The notes under the pieces were generated by a model, which was not told the origin of the DNA, did not search any database, and saw only the letters and a list, made by a program, of their open reading frames with translations. Shown here piece by piece: positions 32,464 through 42,364 of a DNA stretch of 64,000 bases (position 1 is its first letter; every line of letters begins with the position of its first letter). This DNA comes from Aphrocallistes beatrix (Eukaryota; Porifera; Hexactinellida; Sceptrulophora; Aphrocallistidae), in assembly GCA_963281255.1 (NCBI GenBank), contig OY725488.1, forward strand, positions 11,319,524 to 11,383,523. Reading direction: 5' to 3'. The position numbers were made by a program, and so were the translations under genes.

Positions 32464-34250
32464 TACGAAAGCATTACGTGCACTACAGATAATTGGTCTG
32501 AATTTGAATATTCTTTGATCGAATTTGCCACAACATAGGATTTTAATAAAGTCAGGGAACTTATCATGAATAATTATGATAACCCCCAGTGGACCAAAAC
32601 ATGTGATAATAACAGAGAAAATGCGAACGTGAATTAATACAAAACCATGTAAACTTTGAACAATAGAAATCAGAGTGTGGGAATAATAAATGTTCTTTGT
32701 TGCAATAACACTGCTCATCTATCTTGTGATAAACCACTGAGTTTCTGTGACCACATTGAATGGAGAAGTTATCTATAACTTGGCTTCCAATACAATACCA
32801 CAATACCTACCTCCTCCACTAATTATCTCAATACAATACAACTATGCTAGAATACGGACACTGTGTCAACTTATATAATGAATGACAGGAAGCTACCATC
32901 ACCTACTGACATAATCCATTGCATAATACAGCTTGGAAGTGATTATAGTAATTAGGAATATGATATACGCTCATACACAGTAGCTAAGTTTAGACTGTAG
33001 AATTGTACTAGTTCACTGAAAGATTATCTCACAAAGATAATGTAGTACAGTTACAGAACTGAGAAGGTTATGAGGTCAGCAATTATGAATTAGTCCGTAG
33101 CATTACAGTGACTCTCCTTATTAATGATCTCTTCTGTCTGCACTAACCACATGGAAAACCGAGGCAAAATTTCCGAGATTTATATTGTACTATCATAGTC
33201 GGAAGGAGAAATTAGGAGATAGATGATATTCAGTTAGATTACACTACACACAACTCCTGGTGCAGTTGATTCAATGAAGTGGTGGTTAGTAGTTCATGGA
33301 AGCCGGTGTCATAGCCAAGATTTAACTTGTCATTGCCGTCGGAAGCTCATAAAAAGTGGTAAGGCCATTGACATTATGTTAATCAAAAACTGATAAGACT
33401 CATCCACCTTATCACCCATAGAACTAATACAGTTTATAGAAATAGTGTACCAGGCTATGGCCTTATTGAAGCATAATACTATACGACTCAATAATTTATG
33501 AGTTATGGGCTCGGTTAGGGGATATCTATAATGATCATGTTTCGTCTCAAATCATCGCCCCTTCCAACTGAGGATACTACATTTAAATTAAATGCGTTGA
33601 ACAGTTCCTGTTAACCTAACATGGAAAAATAACAGGAAACAAATAATGTTCATAGATCCCAATTTGTCAGGTTCCAGGTTCAGGTTCCAAAATTGATAAT
33701 CTATTGCAAAGTATCTAGGATATTTAATAAGTAAACTAAGTAAGCTACAAATGAGTAAAATTAATTTTTAGTCTGATCATGCTGGTTTTGATTGGAAATG
33801 CAGATCACTTGGGATGTATGAATATTAGTTTACTTCCATTATATCAAAGTTGGGCATACGAATACTCCTACCAAAATATATCCGATGTCCATATAAGGAC
33901 TTAGATATAACTCGACTTAACTGAACATGTTAAACGGGAATCGTAAAGTTTAATAACAGAGATAAACTTTTAGAAATTAGACCAATTTCTGAATTATTTT
34001 GCAAACATACTCGAGCCATGATAAAAGCTGGCGCAGCGTTGAATTTATAGAAAAGTATTATACTTGGAATCTAAAAAAGCGGGACATAATAGGGAAATTT
34101 CCTGTAAACAGGACACTCGAGAAAGTTAGCTCAGTAGAAAGTAAAGTAAAAAAGCGAGACGGTTGGCCTGTATGATTTTGGTTTTGTGTGTTGTGAGTGA
34201 GAAATAGAATGTCAGATGTAAGAATGAGGACTACGACTCAATGTCTCTAG
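32464..34250. other. CSE1L intron, no gene
   Basis: AT-rich with one decayed TGCCAACTTGAGC-type MITE (34005-34174). Minus-strand open stretches at 32425-32803 show no domain. Confidence 0.4.
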
Positions 34251-34575
34251 GCTCTGGTGCCCACTGCTGCAAGCGCTCATCCAGCTGATCGAGCTGGCGA
34301 AGGGGAGACTCCCGGAGGCAGGGAGCACGGCGGAGAGTCTGGAAGAGGTCGGGTACCAGGCGGCCTACTCCAGACTCGTGAACGCAGAGAGAGAGCCGAC
34401 GGACCAGCTGCTGCAGCTGGCCCCTGACCTGAGGCAATACGTGGCCACCTGTCTGAACGAACTCGTGCAGAAGTCCCCGGATGCCGCGAAGAAACTGCTC
34501 GGGGGAGCGGACTGGGACGAAAAGAACAAGCAGCGTCTACAGGGCTACCTGCAGCTGGCCGGGATCGCCATGTGA
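34251..34575 (+). CDS. CSE1L: Exportin-2 (CSE1L), terminal exon
   Basis: Acceptor CTCTAG ends at 34250. Completing the split Lys codon gives LWCPLLQALIQLIELAKG, then GYQAAYSRLVNAEREPTDQL, ALAPDLR-like QLAPDLRQYVATCLNELVQK, and the end NKQRLQGYLQLAGIAM with TGA at 34573-34575. This corresponds to the extreme C-terminus of CSE1L (GYLQAA near the end in vertebrates). Clearly more GC-rich than the intron before it. Confidence 0.9.
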
Positions 34576-34760
34576 CACTCCTGACTCTAGTCTACGGATT
34601 GTCTCACTTAGATTCTTAGGAATGAGATTGCTTCTGATTAAACTCAGTGTTCGTTCTTATGCGCTTAACTAACTGGGAATATTAACTAACTAATCAATTG
34701 CTGTGCTTACACACGAGGTGGCAGGGGTATACATTTGGAATGAAACCTTTTCTTCCCTTA

Positions 34761-34917
34761 CAGAGGAGTTCGCTTATTAGCAACTCCACTATTAGCAAAC
34801 AATTCCAAGTCCCAAGTATAGAATCTGTATTAATGCTTTCCCCATACTAGCAACATCGTTTATTATAACAACCATTTTATGAGCAAAACTCGAGTTGCTA
34901 ATAAGCGAATTCTACTG
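34761..34917. mobile_element. TTAGCAA-family MITE, copy 4
   Basis: CAGAGGAGTTCGCTTATTAG ... CTAATAAGCGAATTCTACTG, TA on the left. Just downstream of CSE1L. Confidence 0.7.
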
Positions 34918-35981
34918 TCCTCTAATGTCCAAATTCCATTTTTTGGAGTATTGGACCCAGTGGGCAAGGGCGTGGGGAGGGAGGTCAAGGGGGTAGCTCC
35001 CCTTGGATGGACAAAATCTGATTATTTATTTACTAAATTATAACTAATTTATGAGAGGGGAGTGTCATCGGAGTTAATTTGCATTTCTAGAACCTCAAAA
35101 TTAGATGAATCTGTTTTTTTCGCTTTGTCGCTGGACCCCACTGGGAGATTACAGCGCCCCTAGATCCCAGCTGGTTGATATGTTCCCCTACAAAACTTCC
35201 TGGCTACGTCCATGCCAGTGGATCCAATATGGAAACTCCTATATATGCCAACTTGAGTCTTGATAAAAGCGAGGCATTGGATTCCTCGGGACAAGGCAAT
35301 GGAAAGGTTAGACATGTAACCATAAAACGGGACAGTGAAAATATGGGGATGTCTCACCAAAAAAGGGGACGGTTGGGATGTAAAAAATCGTAAATTTCAT
35401 ATGATTCAATGTAATCTAACAACAAAATAACTTTGTTTCCAAGAGACCAAAAATAACAACATTTCTGACACTAAATTTCGGTCAGTAAAGAATGTAATTT
35501 ATTATGTCTACGATAATATCTAAATTTAGATGGAGGGACGGGTTGCAAAATAAGTTTCAAACTGAAAAATCTCCTATATTATAAGAGTGTACGACAATAA
35601 GTAGCACATTTGAGAATAACACTCAATTCCTACTACGGATCAACAGAATAATTCAATGTAGTAACCAGGATGAGGACTAATGGTAGATTATACTGTGTTA
35701 TACCATGGCTTATGCTATACTCGCACAATTACAATACGACTAAATATTAAATATATTAAAAGAGACCTAAATCGTAATCGCGTTAAAAGGAGAATACTCA
35801 CCGAATCAGATCAGTAACTCAATGAAGGATAATTACAACCAATCAATATACACATACAGAATCAAATACACAGATATCTCCCATCTTATACTCATCTTCA
35901 CTAGGATTGAATCTCCGCAATATCTTCCTGAATCTCCACTGCACACTCACTTCAAGGAATTCTCCCAATTAGAAGCAGTAG
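34918..35981. other. Intergenic between convergent CSE1L and coiled-coil genes
   Basis: No gene. Decayed MITE at 35241-35382. TTTATT near 35500 could serve as a minus-strand poly(A) signal, but is distant from the stop codon. Confidence 0.4.
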
Positions 35982-37028
35982 CTAGCTTCTCACTGCTAAT
36001 ATCCGCGAGAGAGTGTTTTCATAATCTCTCTCTTCTGCCTCTTTCAAAGCTACAACTTTCTCGATGAGACCTTCCTTCTGTCTTTCAATGGATGTGAGAT
36101 ACGTCTTCTCTTCATCGATGGCTCGCTTGTAAGTCTGTAGGGCAGTGATCTCTTTCAAAATTTTCATTTTCTCCTCGGTTTGGGTGTGCATACTCGGGAC
36201 AATCTCAGATAGGTTCGATTCACTCTCTGCCACTTCTCTTTCCAGTTCGGTCTGAAGAAGAAGAATTCTCTCCTGGGCCCGAGTAAGATCAGTTCGACTC
36301 TGCTCCCTTTCAGTCTCCAAACCTCTCATATCTTCCCTCAAATTATCTACCTCTCTCACTCTCAAATCCAACTCCGCTCTAACCCTATCTACCTCAACAC
36401 ACTTCCCTTCCACCTCTTCTCTCAGCGAGATAATAACACTATCTGCCTCGCTTCTGCCTCGCTCTACCTCTCTCAGCCTCTCATCCATCCCACTCGCCTC
36501 ACTCTCAGATCTCTCCCGCACGGACTGGAGTTGTGACGTCATGACAGATACTTGCTGCTCCACAGCTGATTTCTCACCTCTCAAAGCGGTCAGCTGACTC
36601 TCCAACTCTCCTACTCTACCCTGGAGCACAGAGTTCTCTCGCAACAGCGCCGCTCTCTGCTCTCGCGACTCAGCACTGTCTCTCTTAAGAGCGGACAACT
36701 CCGGTCTAATCTCATCCAACTCTGCACTCACTCTACTCAGGTCTGATTCTAGTCTGTCTCTGGTTCCTCCAGAGCTGACTAGCTGGGCTGCTAACTCCTG
36801 TTTCTCTCTCTCTACAGCTGACAGCTGGTTGCTAGCAGTTAGATTCTGCTGGAATTGCTCTGTGAGTTGCCTCTTCTCGCTTTCCTTCCTCGCCAGCAGT
36901 TCCTTCATCTCGGATATCTCCGTGTGATTACTCCTCAGCTCATTCTCTAACACTCTAGCGTTCTCTCTCAGAGATTCTCTCTCTTGTTCAAGCTGCTCCA
37001 CTTGATGTGTGAAGTGTCGAGAGAGACT
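35982..37028 (-). CDS. Coiled-coil protein, terminal exon
   Basis: Last exon (1047 bases, phase 0 at its start) of the gene at 42364-35982. Minus-strand acceptor GTGTAG precedes 37028; the sequence opens SLSRHFTHQVEQLEQERESL and continues as near-unbroken heptad repeats rich in E, R, L, Q and S for ~300 residues, ending TLSRILAVRS. No globular domain, membrane segment or GRIP motif is visible. Joining the four exons keeps phase and gives 595 residues. The composition resembles golgin, centrosomal or motor-adaptor proteins, but I cannot assign an orthologue. Confidence 0.75.
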   Translation of the reverse strand, partial: SLSRHFTHQVEQLEQERESLRENARVLENELRSNHTEISEMKELLARKESEKRQLTEQFQQNLTASNQLSAVEREKQELAAQLVSSGGTRDRLESDLSRVSAELDEIRPELSALKRDSAESREQRAALLRENSVLQGRVGELESQLTALRGEKSAVEQQVSVMTSQLQSVRERSESEASGMDERLREVERGRSEADSVIISLREEVEGKCVEVDRVRAELDLRVREVDNLREDMRGLETEREQSRTDLTRAQERILLLQTELEREVAESESNLSEIVPSMHTQTEEKMKILKEITALQTYKRAIDEEKTYLTSIERQKEGLIEKVVALKEAEERDYENTLSRILAVRS

Positions 37029-37296
37029 CTACACAGTTATATGAATTTAACGTTTGCGAAATAAGTTATTTGATTCAATTAATAATTTAGGAAAACTCAT
37101 TTATGAAAAGTGAAATTCAGTGATAAATAAAAATAAATAAATAATCTCAAAAACAAAGTAATTATACCAAAAATAAGTAAGACTGATTGGGTAGAAACTC
37201 GAAAGGTCGGAGCATTCTAACTCAGCAAACTCTACAATTGCTGAGCATAATCATATTCAACAGAACTCTTGGATAAAACTGAAGCTAAGACAGGTA
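37029..37296 (-). other. Coiled-coil gene intron 3, end adjoining the terminal exon
   Basis: AT-rich intron DNA, nothing else recognised. The intron spans 37029-38643 and is mostly filled by the nested element at 37297-38404. Confidence 0.5.
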
Positions 37297-37449
37297 CAGT
37301 AGAACCTCCATAAGTGAGGGAGCTAGGGACGGAGAAAATGTACCTACTGCCTCATTCCTCACTTATAATGTGTACAATAATCACAATATATTTAGCCAAA
37401 ACGATTTGGATAAATCCATTTATAGTAAATTCAAGTCATTTTTGAAAAA

Positions 37450-37686
37450 TGTTGTAAAATGTTGACTTATCACTTTGTTATGACGTCATCATTACTCATC
37501 AAAATTTTAAAAATTGATAAATTTGGTAATTTTTCGAGTGATATCGATTTTACACTAAGATAGACATATTTAGAGATGTTATGTTCCTTGTAATTAACCA
37601 ATATTACCCCAGGCGACCGAAGGGAGCCTCCGGCGGACACAAAGTGTCCGCCAGCCGCGCAGCAGAAGCAAGCGAAGCGCGCTTGT
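37450..37686 (+). repeat. Dispersed repeat with GC-rich hairpin tail
   Basis: 37607-37686 is the GC-rich tail (hairpin GGCGGACAC/GTGTCCGCC, then AAGCGAAGCGCGCTTGT). The preceding bases, with a TGACGTCA core, match 17086-17265 in inverse orientation. Confidence 0.7.
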
Positions 37687-37722
37687 AAATATATAAACAT
37701 TAATCGAGTTTTAATAGAGTAA

Positions 37723-37977
37723 GGATACTCAAATGGCCTTGTGGTTCAATCGGTTTCATCGTAACTTGATAACTACCGCCACCAAATTGTGACACATGAT
37801 ACAATTTGAGGGCACGCGACATAATTTACTATGGTAGAACCCCATATGGACCATGAATCAAGTATATTTTCATTCATGGTCCATATGCCCTCAAATTGTG
37901 CCATGTGCCACAATTTGGTGGCGGTGGTTATCAAGTTACGATGAAACTGATTGAATCACATGGCCATTTGAGTATCC
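37723..37977. mobile_element. Long-armed foldback element
   Basis: Arms of about 90-100 bp: GGATACTCAAATGGCC... at the left and ...GGCCATTTGAGTATCC at the right, including inverted ACCGCCACCAAATTGTG blocks. Almost the whole element is palindromic. Confidence 0.85.
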
Positions 37978-38643
37978 GAAATAAAATCTCAGAGTACTAC
38001 GATCTCAAAATACCATGCTGTAGGTTTATAGTACATCTTGGATCAAAATATTGTTAACTGAAATGATCTGAACTTACTTCTAATTCAAGTCAGGTCAAGT
38101 TAAGATCAAACCTTACAACAAATCCAAATTGTGTCCAGAATACCTTTATTTCACTACATTCCCACCAATTAACCGTGAATTAACGAAATTTGCGATATCG
38201 CGGATGGCTCCAGCCATTTTCAATGAGAAAAGTTGTACCACTGTGGTACATTTAGGTAGTCCTCGGTAAAGAGATTAATTTTAATGGGAAAATAGTTTAT
38301 GAAATTTGTCTCCCTCATTTCCCACTTATAGAAGTTCATTTGTAACGAACAAAAATTGCCTAAATTTGCCCAAACATAGAGACCCACTCATAGAGATTCT
38401 ACTGTAGCAATATTATCATCTGATTCTCTCTGAAACTCAATACAGCATTCATCTCGCCCAATTCAGGGAAATGATATAAATTAGATTTTAAATAAAATCC
38501 GTTGAAACAGTCTTTCGTACCATTCCTACCTCTCCATACATATTACTATACATATTCCTGGAGTACACATGTCACATGTGTGCCAACAAACCAACACCTG
38601 AGTTATTTATACAGCAGAACTCTATTTCTACTCATGAACGCAC

Positions 38644-38889
38644 CAGTTTCTCTTTCTCCCTACTCGCCAGAATCTCTCTGTTCTCCTCTCTCTCCTCTGC
38701 CAGAGCACCCACCTCTCTTCCCCTCTCAGCCAGCATTCTCTCCAGCCCTAACACCTTAGTCTCTGCCTCCTGGAGTCTCTGCAACAGAGACACTCTCTCT
38801 CGCTCCCAGTCCCCACTCCTTCCTCCCGCAGCAGACCTAGCCTCCAGTCCCTCTACTCGAGATGTCAGCTGTCTCTCACTCTCCAACGC
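38644..38889 (-). CDS. Coiled-coil protein, exon 3
   Basis: 246 bases, phase 0 at both ends. Acceptor TTGTTAG before GCG TTG GAG; donor CTG|GTGCGT after GAG AAA GAG AAA CTG. Encodes ALESERQLTSRVEGLEARS through NREILASREKEKL: coiled coil with a short Gly/Ser break (AAGGRSGDW). Confidence 0.75.
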
Positions 38890-38928
38890 CTAACAAGAAG
38901 AACACAAATTGAATTATATACACAGTAG

Positions 38929-39077
38929 AACTCGGATAAGAGTACCCTTCGGGAAGCGGAAAAAAACGTACTAACCGAGTTGATATGACATAGGAATATA
39001 TATTAATTGAGTTTTGGTTCAGAGAAATGAGTACGTACTAAACCGCGAAGTCGTCTTATCCCGAGTAAACAGAGTTT
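38929..39077. mobile_element. Partial pogo-like MITE
   Basis: Left end CAGTAGAACTCGGATAAGAG faces a diverged CTTATCCCGAGTAAACAGAG near 39060. Lies in coiled-coil intron 2. Confidence 0.45.
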
Positions 39078-39309
39078 TAATATATTTATAGCAGTCAATT
39101 TCAAATCCTGTATCTAATAGCGATTGATCTTAAATTGACACAAAAATAAGAATGAATTCAGTAGATTATATTTGCTTAGTAATATTGTCATTGGGTTTCT
39201 CAGCATAGACTTGGGATGAGGGTTGGTAGCGACATTTTAGACATATCATATTACGGCTAATATAATATAATAATTATCCTTCGATAGAACCATAGCCCTA
39301 TCAAGCCTG

Positions 39310-39531
39310 AATGGCGGACACTTCGTCGCTCGGACATTTCGTCCCTGGAATTTTCGTTTTCTAAAATGTCCCTTTCTCACCTAGTGATTTCCCAATCAAA
39401 ATGCCTCATTTTCACCTTTTTTTTTCAAACATACTCCACTCAAAAGCCTCACTTTCCGTTCCTTACACATTAGTGCCGTTCATTTTAGTCTCTAACGAGA
39501 CAAAGGTTCGGGGACGAAGTGTCGGATTACC
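39310..39531. mobile_element. Short MITE beside exon 2 of the coiled-coil gene
   Basis: Inverted ends GGCGGACACTTCGTC and GGGGACGAAGTGTCGG enclose T-rich sequence. Its right end is about 37 bases from the donor side of the exon at 39568. Confidence 0.6.
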
Positions 39532-39567
39532 ATCAAGCCTACGGAGGCTGTCCTGTGCTGAACTCAC

Positions 39568-39833
39568 CACATCTCTCTCCTCGCTGGTCCTATCCACTTC
39601 GCACTGCAGCTGCTGCAGCTCAGCTCTGTACTGCTGGTAGTACTGCTGCACCTGCTCACTCGCCTGCTGCTCCACTCTGGCCTTGTACGCCGCAAACCCT
39701 CCCACCACCTCGTCACTCCCGCCACTCTCATTGGACAGCTGCAGCCTCGCTTCCAGCTGCTCTACGTGGTACTTGTACTGCTTGGTCAGCTCTTCTGATA
39801 AGAGCGACAGCTCTCTCGACTTCTCTTCCTCTC
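39568..39833 (-). CDS. Coiled-coil protein, exon 2
   Basis: 266 bases. Two AGs are close together at the acceptor; only TTTAG|GAGAGG keeps phase with exon 1 (AAA G|GA GAG gives KGEEEKSREL). The nearer alternative TAG|GCTTTAG runs into a stop. Donor GTG|GTGAGT. Encodes LLSEELTKQYKYHVEQLEAR, a less helical SNESGGSDEVVGGFAAY, then a Q-rich segment (EQVQQYYQQYRAELQQLQ). Confidence 0.75.
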
Positions 39834-41143
39834 CTAAAGCCTAGCAGATAAAGCTATGCTACAGTATGCACACATAAATTCATCTTCATAATCTTATATA
39901 TCGAAACGTTAGGATTTGTTTATCTTGTCGGAATCAATTGAAGAATTGTCAAGTGTAGAGATATGAAGATTGGCTTGTAGGTGTTAGATGATGAGTTTAC
40001 GATTATTAAGTTCGAATATCCAAACGAAATTTTGACATTGCAAAAAATAAAGGAAAAATCACACATTTCTATCAATATACAATGGCTTCACTTTCAAAAT
40101 AGAAGTCATTGTAGTCTATATAATAATAGACCAATAACATATATAAATATCTTCAGTTTATTAGAGTTATGTGTACATTTTCATACCTTCATATGCATAT
40201 TTTCCTTTTGACGAATTTTTTAAAATATGCTAGATCTTAGCTTTCAGAGGGGATCCTCTAGCTGGCTGTCCCCTCCCCCCAATTATGCTCCAACGTCAAT
40301 GGACTCATATATTGGTTGAAAGGGGGAAGGCGGGCCTAATTCTCCTCAGCCTATGAGTCCAGATAATCTTAAAGATATTACATACTAGTTTTAGCTGAAA
40401 TGTATCAGCTAATGAATATCAGGTAGAATAGATTCACGAGAAATGCAGATTTAAGGTTTGTCTACTCTACTCAGTGCTCAGGCCAGCACTACTGGAGTGT
40501 CCTGAGTGATCTATACCAGGTGATATAGAATAGTGATCACACTCCTATTTCATTGTCCTGGGTGCACTCGGACACCCACTGCCTCCTATGTTATCTAATT
40601 GTACAGGATATATCTTTCCATAAATGGACACCCAGTTTCAGAGAAATCTCTCTTAGGACACTCACTGCTTATGAACATGGTACTGGTCATGATGTTCCTT
40701 AATTTTCGGGGGATATGACTTCTGGCGGGGAAGACAGCCGATATTCTGGAGACCTAAGTGAACTTTTCGGGGAGAAAGGTCAAAACTAGCATTTTTTCAC
40801 ATTTTAATGTAGATTTTCACTCAAAAATATTATGCATTCCGGCGAGCACTCATCCCGGAATTCTTGAGGGAGTACTGACTCTATGCATAGGTATCAGCTG
40901 ACTTGGGACTCAGTGCGTAGACAAACCTTAAAACCGGTCACAAGACAAATAAATGATCTCATTAGAAACTGAATAAATAGAAGTTATTTATTCGGAGAAG
41001 AATGGTTAGAACAGGAATAGAATATGGTTAGATCATCTAAGAAACAGCACCACACTAGATACAAGAACAAGTTCCGTACATGCCAACTTGAGCCATGATA
41101 AAAGCGGGACATAATCGTAAAATTTCATGTAAAACGGTCACTA
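39834..41143 (-). other. Coiled-coil gene intron 1, first half
   Basis: 39905-40250 carries a diverged third copy of the left half of the element at 8438 (GTTAGGATTTG..., CGGAATCAATTGAAGAATTG) ending in ATGCTAGATCTTAGC. 41078-41140 is a decayed TGCCAACTTGAGC repeat. The rest is unique. Confidence 0.5.
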
Positions 41144-41987
41144 CAGGGTGGCTTTTAAGTTCTGTCCCAAGCTTTATTAGGTATAAAATTTCTTAAACTC
41201 AAACAATCTTAGTTATTATGATCTTTAGAGATTGTAATTCGAATATTCTCAATTATTTTATAAGATTTTTCGAGTCTAAGAACTGGAACTGTGTTTTGTA
41301 TGGTGAGTTTTGTGAAAAAAATATGTGTCCTGGAATGCAGCGAAAATCGAGAATCAGGGCCACTGCTTCTGTAAAAAATGTCTCGATAATCGATTTTCCA
41401 TGACGATTTAGCACCAGATACCTTCCATCCACAATTGAAATATTTCACAAATCCATTGAATTTATTATCAGAAACGAGATAAAGTTATTATTTCACGACT
41501 TCAAATTACAGTAGAGTTCGCTTATTAGCAAGTCGGGTTTTGCACGAGAAAAACTTGCTAATAAGCGAACTCTACTGTAGGTACATTATGCAAAATCACC
41601 CAAAATGACACTTTTTTTCACATCACAAAAAAATCTGATCCAAAAGGTTCTCAATACATACTGATCTAAACATTCTATATTTCTACAAATTTAGATTATT
41701 CGAGGAAAATGTGAGAGCTAATTTTTTCTGGAATTTGAAGACTCTAGAAAGATAATTTGAAAAGCAGTGGTCCCTGATTCTCGATTTTCGCTGCGTTCCA
41801 GGACACATATTTTTTTCACAAAACTCACCATACAAAACACAGTTCCAGTTCTTAGACTCGAAAAATCTTATAAAATCATTGAGAATATTCAAATTACAAT
41901 CTCTAAAGAACATAATAACTAAGATTGTTTGAGTTTAAGAAATTTTATACCTAATAAAGCTTGGGACAGAACTTAAAACCCACCCAG
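41144..41987. mobile_element. Mariner-type MITE with ~225-bp inverted repeats
   Basis: Ends CAGGGTGGCTTTTAAGTTCT and AGAACTTAAAACCCACCCAG, TA on both sides (41142-41143, 41988-41989). The arms stay nearly identical for about 225 bp each, creating mirror-image open stretches on both strands that are not genes. A TTAGCAA MITE sits at its centre. Confidence 0.85.
41509..41577. mobile_element. TTAGCAA-family MITE, copy 5 (nested)
   Basis: Only 69 bp: CAGTAGAGTTCGCTTATTAG and the complementary CTAATAAGCGAACTCTACTG around a short loop, with TA flanks. The most compact and best-preserved copy. Confidence 0.85.
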
Positions 41988-42135
41988 TAGAAGAAATTAG
42001 CCCATAAAAAAGAGATAAAAACAAGACAGTTAGCATGCATGAAGTTCATAGTCAATAATTTGGTTTATTAAAGGACAAAGATAGTCCCAGACAGTACACC
42101 CTTAACAATGGGACTAATATGATACCTGAACTCAC

Positions 42136-42364
42136 CTTTAGCTCTGATATCTTCAATTTCTCTCGCGTGACTCTCGTTCAGTTCTCCTAACCTCTTCTCC
42201 ACTTCTGATTGGACAGCAGCGGTCCAGTCAGCTGACTCCTTCACACCTCTCAGCTGTTTCTGTCTGAGTCTGGAGACAAACTCTCTCCCTTGCTTGGCTA
42301 GAATCTCTCTCTGCTCTGAAGAGAGATGAGAGAACTTACTCTCTTCTCCTCCTACCTCAGACAT
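42136..42364 (-). CDS. Coiled-coil protein, first coding exon
   Basis: ATG at 42364-42362 starts MSEVGGEESKFSHLSSEQRE. 229 bases, donor AAAG|GTGAGT, phase 1. The N-terminus has a short head, then EILAKQGREFVSRLRQKQL and helical heptads (AVQSEVEKRLGELNESHARE). The head is the only non-coiled part likely to identify the protein, but I do not recognise it. The four exons (42364-42136, 39833-39568, 38889-38644, 37028-35982) sum to 1788 bases. Confidence 0.75.

Larger units (their letters stand above)
37297..38404. mobile_element. Pogo/Tigger-like element with further insertions inside
   Basis: Ends CAGTAGAACCTCCATAAGTG and CTCATAGAGATTCTACTG are inverted, with TA on both sides (37295-37296, 38405-38406). 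Between them lie a GC-tail repeat (37450-37686), a foldback (37723-37977) and a decayed AGAATGCCC-type MITE (about 38167-38270). No transposase seen. Confidence 0.75.

Noticed and set aside
37731..37756. tRNA-like A box (TGGCCTTGTGG) and B box (GGTTCAATC)
   Set aside because: The two overlap and are far too close for a tRNA or tRNA-derived SINE; they are part of a foldback arm.
39834..39840. Alternative acceptor TAG|GCTTTAG for coiled-coil exon 2
   Set aside because: In the phase set by exon 1 it leads to an in-frame stop; the next AG keeps the frame open.
41209..41913. Paired open frames with WNCVLYGEFCEKNMCPG
   Set aside because: They are the two inverted arms of one TA-flanked MITE, not two genes; possible origin noted in findings.
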